A stretch of DNA of 5,547 nucleotides from Pseudorhodobacter antarcticus. Its GTDB lineage: Bacteria > Pseudomonadota > Alphaproteobacteria > Rhodobacterales > Rhodobacteraceae. The notes beneath the pieces were generated by a model that saw nothing but the letters and a program-made list of their open reading frames with translations, was not told the origin of the DNA and did no database searches. This document shows positions 1 to 5,547 of the stretch, in pieces (the first letter of the stretch is position 1; every line of letters starts with the position of its first letter). The stretch is from NCBI GenBank assembly GCA_945861995.1, contig CAMAWZ010000175.1:1-5547 (forward strand), given 5' to 3'. The position numbers were made by a program, and so were the translations under genes.

Positions 1-42
1 CGTCTTTGGCCTGCCAAAGACGCAGGGGGGCTGGCCCCCCGC
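1..42. repeat. Two adjacent hairpins, terminator-like intergenic element
   Basis: Bases 1-9 (CGTCTTTGG) pair perfectly with 14-22 (CCAAAGACG) around a 4-base loop. Bases 25-30 (six G) pair with 35-40 (six C) around the loop CTGG. No run of T follows, so this is not a textbook intrinsic terminator. GC-rich hairpins of this kind, often in pairs, are common between genes in Rhodobacterales as I recall them; I could not check that here. The element ends 24 bases before the ATG at 67. It may close the transcript of the upstream gene (perhaps soxB), or reduce read-through into the genes that follow. The left arm begins at base 1, so the stem may continue outside the window. Confidence 0.6.
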
Positions 43-66
43 AGGCCGTGGTCACAGGGCTGGCCT

Positions 67-531
67 ATGAAAACCTTCTCCGATATCGAAGCCATCCTGC
101 ACGCCCATGAGGTGCGCTTTCGCCGCGCGCGCAGTGTGGTGTTGGCGGCAGCGTCGGTCTGGCTGATGGTATCTTTCTATGCCGTTATCATCCATTCGGC
201 CGAATTTTTCGCCCGCGCGGGCGGGCTGGGGGCGGGGCTGATCTTGGTGGCTTTTGCCATCACCGCCAGCCTGCGCCAGACCTATCAGATAGACCTTTTA
301 AAGGCGCTGATCCTTGTGCTGCGGGCCGAACATAAGGGCACGCCGCCCCTGTCCTTGGCCGACCGCGACCACCATCTGGAACTGATCGAGCGTCTTATGG
401 CCCGATCAGACCGCCGCTCGATCGCTGTGCGCTTGTTCGATGTTGGCATTACGCTGACCGCCACGCTGCAATGGGCCTACGGCGATCTTGTGGCCAATTA
501 TATTTTCATCTGTGGGAGCTTTAGATGCTAA
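67..531 (+). CDS. Small predicted membrane protein of unknown function, coupled to soxD
   Basis: I do not recognise this 154-residue protein. Hydrophobic stretches at about residues 23-43, 54-68 and 125-149 suggest two or three membrane segments. The N-terminus is charged (FRRAR at 18-22). A polar, probably cytoplasmic stretch rich in charged residues and His lies at about 86-122 (DRDHHLELIERL). The third segment contains Asp125 and Asp140, so its membrane placement is less certain. The ATG at 67 is the first Met in a frame that stays open to the left window edge; AGGG at 56-59 is a weak ribosome site, so an upstream start cannot be excluded. The stop overlaps the soxD start by 7 bases, which argues for co-transcription with the sarcosine oxidase genes. 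A role as a sarcosine or betaine transport accessory would be speculation. It has no homology to known Sox subunits that I can see. Confidence 0.72.
   Translation: MKTFSDIEAILHAHEVRFRRARSVVLAAASVWLMVSFYAVIIHSAEFFARAGGLGAGLILVAFAITASLRQTYQIDLLKALILVLRAEHKGTPPLSLADRDHHLELIERLMARSDRRSIAVRLFDVGITLTATLQWAYGDLVANYIFICGSFRC
514..518 (+). promoter_or_regulatory. Ribosome binding site of soxD inside the upstream gene
   Basis: GGGAG lies 6 bases before the ATG at 525, inside the last codons of the membrane-protein gene. It fixes the soxD start and means translation of the upstream gene passes through the soxD initiation region. Confidence 0.6.
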
Positions 532-848
532 CCCTAACCTGCCCCTATTGCGGCATCCGCGCCTGCGAAACCGAACTTTCCCCGGGATACGAGGCGCATC
601 TCAAACGCTTTGGGCCCACGTCCACGGACGAAGAATTTGAAGTCTATATGTTCGCGCGCAAAAACCCAAAAGGCGTGCATTTTGAACGCTGGCGGCACAC
701 ATATGGCTGCGGGAAATGGTTTTTGGCCGCCCGCTGCACTGCCACACTCGAGGTGTTCGGCACATATCCTGCGCAGGTATCCCAGCCCCCTGCCGACATT
801 ATCGCCGCTATCATAAAGAAACGTCCAGATTGGAAGGGTTACGCATGA
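525..848 (+). CDS. soxD: Sarcosine oxidase, delta subunit (zinc-binding)
   Basis: This is the smallest subunit of heterotetrameric sarcosine oxidase, a cytoplasmic enzyme that converts sarcosine, THF and O2 to glycine, 5,10-methylene-THF and H2O2. The 107-residue length is typical. The N-terminal TCPYCG gives Cys6 and Cys9. The family motif HTYGCGKW gives His58 and Cys62. Together these match the four zinc ligands known from the Corynebacterium enzyme (Cys6, Cys9, His59, Cys63), offset by one after a short deletion. The central RKNPKG and FERWRH stretches are also family-like. The gene overlaps the preceding gene by 7 bases and ends in an ATGA overlap with soxA. The name soxD is shared with an unrelated sulfur-oxidation gene; the motifs rule that gene out. 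Confidence 0.96.
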   Translation: MLTLTCPYCGIRACETELSPGYEAHLKRFGPTSTDEEFEVYMFARKNPKGVHFERWRHTYGCGKWFLAARCTATLEVFGTYPAQVSQPPADIIAAIIKKRPDWKGYA

Positions 849-3800
849 GCGCCCGTCTCCCCGTTGGCGGCCGCCTGATCGACCGCAATTTCCCCCAGCG
901 CTTTACCTTCAATGGCCGCCATATGCTCGGCTATAGCGGCGATACCTTGGCCTCGGCGCTGCTGGCCAATGACCAAATGTTGATGGGGCGGTCGTTCAAA
1001 TACCACCGCCCACGCGGGGTTGTGGGGTCGGGCGCCGAAGAGCCGAACGCCCTTTTGACCATCGGCACTGGCCCCAGCACCGAGCCGAACCAGCGCGCCA
1101 CGCAAACCGAATTGTTTGACGGGCTGACGTCCCGCAGCCAAAACCATTGGCCCAGCCTAGAATTTGACATCGGGATTTTGAACAACTATGCCGCGCGGCT
1201 TTTGCCTGCGGGGTTTTATTACAAAACTTTCATCCATCCGCGCGCGGCGTGGAAGCATGTGTTCGAACCGATCATCCGCCAATCAGCGGGCCTTGGCCCT
1301 GCGCCGCAGCAGCGGGACGGCGATGTGTACGAGCAGGCCTATGCCTTTTGCGACGTGCTGGTTGTGGGCGGCGGCATTGCAGGGCTGCAAGCCGCGCTGA
1401 GCGCCGCCACCGCAGGGGCAACCGTGATCCTTTTGGAGCAATCCCCCCATTGGGGAGGGCGCGCGCCTGTGGACGGCGATGTGATTGACGGCAACCCTGC
1501 GATCGATTGGATCAACGCCACTGTCACAGCCCTTTTGGCCATGCCAAATGCCACCCTGCGCCTGCGCACGGGCGCGGTGGGGGTCTATGATCACGGTTAT
1601 ATCTTGGCGGCCGAGCGGCTGAATGATCACGCGCCAAGCCCTGATCAACCGCGCCAGCGCCTGTGGCGCATTCGCGCTGGCCGCACCATTACGGCCGCAG
1701 GCGCGATTGAACGCGGATTGTCCTTTGCAGGCAACGACATACCGGGTGTCATGCTGGCCTCTGCCTTGCGCGATTATGTGGTCAATTACGCTGTTTCAGC
1801 AGGCGATCGCACTGTCATTGTGACCAATAACGATGACGCCTACCTGACGGCCATTGCCCTGCATCGGGCGGGGCTGTCGGTGCCTGCCGTTATCGATGCG
1901 CGGGTGGATGTAACGGGCGATTTGCCGCAGCAGGCAGGCGCACTTGGCATTCGCATTCTTGCTGGGCGCGGCGTGGCAAAGGTCAAGGGCTCGCGCCGCG
2001 TCACGGGCGTGGAAGTGTGCCTTGCCGCAGGCGAAGGCACTGTGCTGGAAACCATCGAGTGTGATTGCATCGCCATGTCGGGCGGCCATTCGCCCGTGGT
2101 GCATCTGTACTCGCATTGCGGCGGCAAAGTGATGTGGGACGAGGCGGCCTCCATGTTCCGCCCCGACACTGCCCGCCCGCCCACGGGGGCAGATGGCGCA
2201 GCGATGGTTCTGGCGGCAGGGGCCTCGAATGGCTATCTGACCGCCGCCGAGGCGTTACCTGACGCCGCCGCCGCTGGTGCCAAAGCTGCCGCCGAGATGG
2301 GCCACAAGGGCCAAACTGCCAAAACCGCCAAGGCAGATGCGCGCAACGATGGCGCAATCTTGCCGATTTGGATCATGCCGCAAGCTGCCAGCATCACCGC
2401 GCGGGCAAAAATGTGGCTGGATTATCAGAGCGATGTCAAAGTTTCCGATGTGCAGCTTGCCGCGCGCGAAGGGTATGAATCGGTCGAGCATACCAAACGC
2501 TATACCACCCTTGGCATGGCAACAGATCAGGGAAAGCTTAGCAATATCAACGGGCTGGCGGTGCTAAGCCAAGCCTTGCATAAAGATATTCCCTCTGTTG
2601 GCACCACCACCTTCCGCCCGCCCTACACCCCCGTCACCTTTGGCACGCTGGCTGGCGAGGCGCGCGGCGATATTTTCCAACCTCTGCGCCGCACGCCCAT
2701 GCACCATCTGCACGAGGGGCAATCGGCCTATTTCGAACCCGTCGGCCTGTGGCGCCGCCCCTATTGCTTCCCCCGTTTGGGCGAAAACCACGGCCAAGCG
2801 GTGATCCGCGAGGTGAAAAACACCCGCACGAATGTTGGCCTGCTGGACGCATCTACCCTTGGCAAGATCATCGTCAAAGGGCCAGATGCGGGCAAGTTTT
2901 TGGATATGCTGTACACGGGTGTCATGTCGAGCTTGCCCATCGGCAAATGCCGCTATGGGCTGATGTGCAACGAGCAGGGGTTCCTATCGGATGATGGCGT
3001 TGTTGCACGCCTGTCCGAGGACACGTTCTTGTGCCATACCACATCGGGCGGGGCCGACCGCATCCACGCGTGGATGGAAGATTGGCTGCAATGCGAATGG
3101 TGGGATTGGCGGGTTTATACCGCCAACGTAACCGAGCAATACGCCCAAATCGCGGTTGTCGGCCCCAAGGCCCGCGATGTGCTGCAAGCCCTTGGCGGGA
3201 TGGATGTGTCGAAAGACGCGCTGCCTTTCATGGGCTGGTCGGAAGGCACTCTTGGCGGCTTTCCCGTGCGAATTTATCGGATCAGCTTTTCGGGCGAACT
3301 TTCGTATGAAATCGCCGTCCCCGCAGGTCATGGCGCGGCGCTTTGGGCCGCGCTGGCGCAGGCGGGCGAGGGTCACGGCATGATGCCCTATGGCACCGAG
3401 GCACTGCACGTGCTGCGCGCCGAAAAAGGCTTTATCATGATTGGCGATGAAACCGATGGCACGGTCATTCCCCAAGATTTGAACCTTGGCTGGGCGATTT
3501 CCAAGAAAAAACCCGACTATCTTGGCAAGCGCGGGCAAATGCGCACCTATTTGGCATCCGATACGCGCTGGAAACTTGCGGGCTTTGAAACACTTGACGG
3601 CAGCGTTGTGCCTGACGGGGCCTATATCATCGCGGATGGGGTCAACGCCAATGGCCAGCGCAATACCCAAGGGCGCGTCACCTCGACCTATTTCAGCCCA
3701 ACTTTGGGGCGCGGTATTGCGATGGGGTTGATCGCAGGCGGCCTGACCCGCCTTGGCGATGTGGTCGAATTTAACACCATCGCAGGCGGCACAGTTAAGG

Positions 3801-3856
3801 CGCGCGTCATCGATCCCGTGTTTTATGACAAAGAAGGGGCCAAGCAAGATGTCTAA
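845..3856 (+). CDS. soxA: Sarcosine oxidase, alpha subunit
   Basis: This 1003-residue protein has the usual alpha-subunit length. An N-terminal ferredoxin-like domain lies at about 18-110 (GDTLASALLAN, RSFKYHRPRG). It lacks the iron-sulfur cysteines, as is normal for this family; the first Cys is residue 169. A Rossmann dinucleotide (NAD) site follows: VVGGGIAG at 173-180 with Glu198 ending the second strand. The family motif GNDIPGVMLASA is at 296-307. An Ala/Lys-rich linker is at about 472-502, then a small helical region (EGYESVEHTKRYTTLGMATDQG). The C-terminal half, from about 617, is a glycine-cleavage T-protein-like folate domain: LLDASTLGK around Asp668, FSGELSYE with Glu818, and GRVTSTYFSPTLGRG from 943. 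This domain passes the one-carbon unit to THF. The ATG at 845 is chosen over an in-frame ATG at 716 because GGAAGGG at 832-838 sits 6 bases upstream of it, it overlaps the soxD stop as ATGA, and the extra 43 residues would lie inside soxD. Confidence 0.97.
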   Translation: MSARLPVGGRLIDRNFPQRFTFNGRHMLGYSGDTLASALLANDQMLMGRSFKYHRPRGVVGSGAEEPNALLTIGTGPSTEPNQRATQTELFDGLTSRSQNHWPSLEFDIGILNNYAARLLPAGFYYKTFIHPRAAWKHVFEPIIRQSAGLGPAPQQRDGDVYEQAYAFCDVLVVGGGIAGLQAALSAATAGATVILLEQSPHWGGRAPVDGDVIDGNPAIDWINATVTALLAMPNATLRLRTGAVGVYDHGYILAAERLNDHAPSPDQPRQRLWRIRAGRTITAAGAIERGLSFAGNDIPGVMLASALRDYVVNYAVSAGDRTVIVTNNDDAYLTAIALHRAGLSVPAVIDARVDVTGDLPQQAGALGIRILAGRGVAKVKGSRRVTGVEVCLAAGEGTVLETIECDCIAMSGGHSPVVHLYSHCGGKVMWDEAASMFRPDTARPPTGADGAAMVLAAGASNGYLTAAEALPDAAAAGAKAAAEMGHKGQTAKTAKADARNDGAILPIWIMPQAASITARAKMWLDYQSDVKVSDVQLAAREGYESVEHTKRYTTLGMATDQGKLSNINGLAVLSQALHKDIPSVGTTTFRPPYTPVTFGTLAGEARGDIFQPLRRTPMHHLHEGQSAYFEPVGLWRRPYCFPRLGENHGQAVIREVKNTRTNVGLLDASTLGKIIVKGPDAGKFLDMLYTGVMSSLPIGKCRYGLMCNEQGFLSDDGVVARLSEDTFLCHTTSGGADRIHAWMEDWLQCEWWDWRVYTANVTEQYAQIAVVGPKARDVLQALGGMDVSKDALPFMGWSEGTLGGFPVRIYRISFSGELSYEIAVPAGHGAALWAALAQAGEGHGMMPYGTEALHVLRAEKGFIMIGDETDGTVIPQDLNLGWAISKKKPDYLGKRGQMRTYLASDTRWKLAGFETLDGSVVPDGAYIIADGVNANGQRNTQGRVTSTYFSPTLGRGIAMGLIAGGLTRLGDVVEFNTIAGGTVKARVIDPVFYDKEGAKQDV

Positions 3857-4400
3857 TCCCGCACCCGCATCCGCCCTGAACGGGGCCGCATTCACAGGCT
3901 ATGCCAACATCCGCGAAATTGGGCCGCTTGGCATGATCACCCTGCGCGCTGCGCCCGATGTGGCGGGGCTGGCCGCCGCGATCACGGCCGCGACAGGCTG
4001 CGCCATCCCGCAGATGCGCGATATTGAAACAGCGGGCGATAGACGCGCGGCATGGATGTCGCCCGATGAATATCTGCTGATAATGCCCCACGCGGATGTG
4101 CCTGCCGCACTGGACGCGATTGCAAAGGCGCTGTCAGGCCAGCACCACTTGGCGCTGGATGTCTCGGACGCCCGCGCTGTGTTTGCGATTGACGGCATGG
4201 CGCAGTCGGTTCTGGCCAAACTGTCGCCCACCGATTTTGCCGCCCTTGGCCCGAAAGAGATGCGCCGCACCCGTCTGGCCCAAGTGCCCGCTGCGTTTTG
4301 GGTGGAAGGGGCTCCTGCCACAGTGATCTGCTTCCGCTCGGTCGCACAATATGTGTTTGACCTATTGTCGCACGCCGCCAAAGAGGGAACTCAGATTTAG
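3849..4400 (+). CDS. soxG: Sarcosine oxidase, gamma subunit
   Basis: The 183-residue product matches the gamma subunit in length, gene position and sequence. It shows an N-terminal REIGPLGMITLRA segment, AAWMSPDEYLLI (the family's Trp-x-x-Pro-Asp-Glu element) at about 74-85, and LDVSDARAVFAIDG in the middle. Its C-terminal part has MRRTRLAQVPAAFWV followed by FRSVAQYVFDLL. In the known enzyme this subunit resembles the folate-binding fold of the alpha subunit and has a structural rather than catalytic role. The ATG at 3849 overlaps the end of soxA by 8 bases, with AAGAAGGGG at 3831-3839 as the ribosome site. An in-frame ATG at 3753 lies well inside soxA and is unlikely. No hairpin terminator follows directly. 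Confidence 0.93.
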   Translation: MSNPAPASALNGAAFTGYANIREIGPLGMITLRAAPDVAGLAAAITAATGCAIPQMRDIETAGDRRAAWMSPDEYLLIMPHADVPAALDAIAKALSGQHHLALDVSDARAVFAIDGMAQSVLAKLSPTDFAALGPKEMRRTRLAQVPAAFWVEGAPATVICFRSVAQYVFDLLSHAAKEGTQI

Positions 4401-4427
4401 GATTGCCATATCAGACCACATTTGGCT

Positions 4428-4456
4428 AACCTTAGGTTGTAAATTGACCTAAGGAG
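4428..4456 (+). promoter_or_regulatory. Inverted repeat covering the Shine-Dalgarno of the next gene
   Basis: CCTTAGGT at 4430-4437 pairs with ACCTAAGG at 4447-4454 across 9 bases. The right arm runs into AAGGAG (4451-4456), the ribosome site that sets the ATG at 4464 at 7-base spacing. Each arm is also nearly palindromic by itself: AACCT-T-AGGTT at 4428-4438 and CCT-A-AGG at 4448-4454, with centres 18 bases apart. Two readings fit. One is an RNA hairpin that hides the ribosome site; the other is a pair of operator half-sites for a DNA-binding regulator. The sequence alone does not choose between them. Confidence 0.5.
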
Positions 4457-4463
4457 CGTGCGA

Positions 4464-4874
4464 ATGGCTGTAAAACTGCGTCTGGCGTTTTGGGTTTCTG
4501 CGTTGATTGTTGGGCTTTCAGGGCCGATAAACGCCGCAAGCTATTATTGCACGTTGAAAGAAACGGGCAAGCGGTCGGGGTGGGTTTCCATCGATATGTA
4601 CGTCCATGTTGCGCCCGACAAAAAAGAAATCGTCGTCGAAGATGCAGTGATGCAGCATTTTGGCAAAGACAGTGTCAACGCCAAAGTCGGCAATCCTGGG
4701 TCGGCGGGCCTTGTGTTTCGCTGGTCGGTTGATACGCGCAACGCATCAAAGCAAAGGGCGCGCATTGAATACCGTGCAACCTTGTCCGAGGAGACACTGA
4801 AAATCCGCGTTCACGCCAGACCAACGGGCTATTCCAACGATTTTGAAGGACGCGGCACTTGCCAACTGCAATAG
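4464..4874 (+). CDS. Small secreted (periplasmic) protein of unknown function
   Basis: The protein has 136 residues. An N-terminal Sec signal peptide is clear: positive start (MAVKLR), hydrophobic core at about 7-19, and a likely signal peptidase I site after Ala24 (PINA, then ASYY). The mature protein is about 112 residues and looks rich in beta strands, with no further membrane segment. It has only two cysteines, Cys29 near the new N-terminus and Cys133 near the C-terminus (GTCQLQ), which could form a disulfide closing the chain. It resembles small uncharacterised exported proteins I remember from Rhodobacterales, with VEDAVMQHF in the middle and GYSNDFEGRGTC at the end; that is recollection, not a search. 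The ATG at 4464 is preferred to an in-frame GTG at 4458 because AAGGAG ends only 1 base before the GTG but 7 before the ATG. The gap from soxG is 63 bases, so it may be an independent gene. Confidence 0.85.
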   Translation: MAVKLRLAFWVSALIVGLSGPINAASYYCTLKETGKRSGWVSIDMYVHVAPDKKEIVVEDAVMQHFGKDSVNAKVGNPGSAGLVFRWSVDTRNASKQRARIEYRATLSEETLKIRVHARPTGYSNDFEGRGTCQLQ

Positions 4875-4887
4875 GCGATCAAGGGAT

Positions 4888-4920
4888 AAGGGGCAGGCGA
4901 ATTTTCGCCCTTGGCCCCTT
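4888..4920 (+). terminator. Hairpin after the secreted-protein gene, probable terminator
   Basis: AAGGGGC at 4888-4894 pairs with GCCCCTT at 4914-4920. Inside it, GGCGA (4896-4900) pairs with TCGCC (4905-4909) around ATTT, leaving a small asymmetric internal loop. The hairpin starts 13 bases after the TAG at 4872-4874. There is no T run after the stem, so termination may be partial or factor-assisted, but its position between two genes of different character fits a terminator. Confidence 0.55.
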
Positions 4921-4949
4921 GACCAATTGCCCGCGCGCGCTTCTATGTA
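4919..4949 (+). promoter_or_regulatory. Candidate sigma-70-type promoter for sodB
   Basis: TTGACC at 4919-4924 is a near-consensus -35 box. Weak -10 candidates follow: TCTATG (4942-4947) after 17 bases, or TATGTA (4944-4949) after 19. TATAAC at 4957-4962 matches a -10 better but lies too close to the ribosome site at 4965 to give a normal leader. The -35 box overlaps the last two bases of the hairpin stem, so termination and initiation are packed together. This suggests that sodB is transcribed separately from the genes upstream. Confidence 0.35.
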
Positions 4950-4975
4950 TGGAAGCTATAACCTAGGAGCCCAAT

Positions 4976-5547
4976 ATGTCCTTTACCCTTCCCGATCTGC
5001 CCTATTCGCATGATGCGCTGGCCCCTTTGGGCATGTCGCGCGAAACGCTGGAATTTCACCACGACATCCACCACAAGGCCTATGTTGATAACGGCAATAA
5101 GCTGATCGCAGGCACCGAATGGGAAGGCAAATCGCTGGACGATATCGTGCGCGGCACTTATGTTGCGGGCGCAGTGGCGCAATCTGGCATTTTCAACAAT
5201 GCCAGCCAGCACTGGAACCACAACCTGTTTTGGGACGTGATGGGGCCGGGCGAGGGCAAAGCCATGCCGGGCGATCTGGAAAAAGCGCTGGTTGAGGCGT
5301 TTGGATCTGTCGCCAAGTTCAAGGAAGATTTTTCTGCCGCAGGCGCAGGTCAGTTTGGGTATGGCTGGGCATGGCTGGTCAAAGACGCAGGCGGCGCGCT
5401 GAAAATCACCAAAACTGAAAACGGCGTGAACCCCTTGTGCTTTGGCCAAACCGCGCTTTTGGGCTGCGATGTGTGGGAACATTCGTACTACATCGATTTC
5501 CGCAACAAGCGCCCTGCCTATTTGACCAATTTCTTGGACAAATTGGT
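4976..5547 (+). CDS. sodB: Fe-type superoxide dismutase, 3' end cut by window
   Basis: This cytoplasmic enzyme converts superoxide to O2 and H2O2. The window holds 190 full codons of an expected 200 or so, with no stop before the edge. The N-terminal half has the start SFTLPDLPY, His28 in LEFHHDIHHKAY, and NNASQHWNHNLFW with His82. The C-terminal half has GYGWAWLV and CDVWEHSYY with Asp165 and His169. His28, His82, Asp165 and His169 are the four metal ligands. Gln78 in NNASQ is the active-site Gln in the position typical of iron enzymes; Mn enzymes have Gly there and carry their Gln in the C-terminal half. Iron is therefore the likely metal, though related alphaproteobacterial enzymes can be cambialistic. 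AGGAG at 4965-4969 lies 6 bases before the ATG. The gene is probably an independent unit, set off by the hairpin and candidate promoter upstream. Confidence 0.97.
   Translation, partial: MSFTLPDLPYSHDALAPLGMSRETLEFHHDIHHKAYVDNGNKLIAGTEWEGKSLDDIVRGTYVAGAVAQSGIFNNASQHWNHNLFWDVMGPGEGKAMPGDLEKALVEAFGSVAKFKEDFSAAGAGQFGYGWAWLVKDAGGALKITKTENGVNPLCFGQTALLGCDVWEHSYYIDFRNKRPAYLTNFLDKL

Noticed and set aside
2..70. Frame 2 open from the window edge to a TGA at 68-70, forming ATGA with the start at 67, as a possible tail of an upstream gene
   Set aside because: It reads straight through both hairpins and gives a low-complexity Gly/Pro-rich tail unlike a SoxB C-terminus. It cannot be decided without the sequence to the left.
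716..844. Possible 43-residue N-terminal extension of soxA
   Set aside because: It would be coded wholly inside soxD in another frame. A good ribosome site and the ATGA overlap support 845, and the protein from 845 starts like the family.
2260..2350. Ala/Lys-rich low-complexity stretch in soxA as a repeat or frameshift scar
   Set aside because: The frame stays intact and conserved segments lie on both sides, so it is best read as a variable linker between domains.
3753..3848. Upstream in-frame ATG for soxG
   Set aside because: It would extend soxG 96 bases into conserved soxA coding sequence; 3849 has a ribosome site and a short overlap.
2984..3895. Long open frame on the minus strand (303 codons) opposite soxA
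   Set aside because: It lies opposite the well-supported folate domain of soxA, and I recognise no motif in it. Long antisense frames are expected in GC-rich coding DNA.
4458..4463. GTG start for the secreted protein
   Set aside because: The Shine-Dalgarno AAGGAG ends 1 base before it, too close for initiation. The ATG at 4464 has 7-base spacing.
4943..5482. Minus-strand open frame of 179 codons opposite sodB
   Set aside because: The + strand encodes a superoxide dismutase with all four metal ligands, so this is its shadow frame.
525..5547. Functional pairing of H2O2-producing sarcosine oxidase with sodB
   Set aside because: Superoxide dismutase itself makes H2O2 and does not remove it. 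A hairpin, a candidate promoter and an unrelated gene lie between them, so adjacency is probably incidental.

Overview
The window looks like a chromosomal segment of a fairly GC-rich alphaproteobacterium, most likely of the Rhodobacterales (Roseobacter/Rhodobacter group). I infer this from the composition, the sarcosine oxidase subunit sequences, the Fe-type superoxide dismutase, and the paired GC-rich hairpins at the left edge. It is ordinary, densely packed coding DNA on the + strand. I see no tRNA, rRNA, insertion sequence, CRISPR array or phage feature.

Left edge (1-66): two hairpins back to back, which resemble an intergenic terminator-like element. A small predicted membrane protein of unknown function (67-531) follows, and it overlaps the next gene.

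Centre (525-4400): three genes for heterotetrameric (TSOX-type) sarcosine oxidase, in the order delta (soxD), alpha (soxA), gamma (soxG). All three junctions from 67 to 4400 overlap by 4-8 bases, so the four genes very probably form one translationally coupled unit. The beta subunit (soxB), which carries FAD and the covalent FMN, is not in the window. In the usual soxBDAG order it would lie just upstream of position 1. The complete enzyme oxidatively demethylates sarcosine to glycine, passes the one-carbon unit to tetrahydrofolate as 5,10-methylene-THF, and releases H2O2. This is the last step of glycine betaine/creatine breakdown.

Right (4401-5547): a 63-base gap holds an inverted repeat whose right arm contains the Shine-Dalgarno sequence of a small secreted protein of unknown function (4464-4874). 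A hairpin and a candidate promoter (4888-4949) separate it from an Fe-type superoxide dismutase gene, sodB, which starts at 4976 and is cut by the window edge only a few codons before its expected end.

No convincing new system is present. The items most worth a second look are the unassigned membrane-protein gene coupled to soxD, the inverted repeat over the ribosome binding site at 4428-4456, and a strong CTT-GGC codon-pair preference in soxA and soxG.
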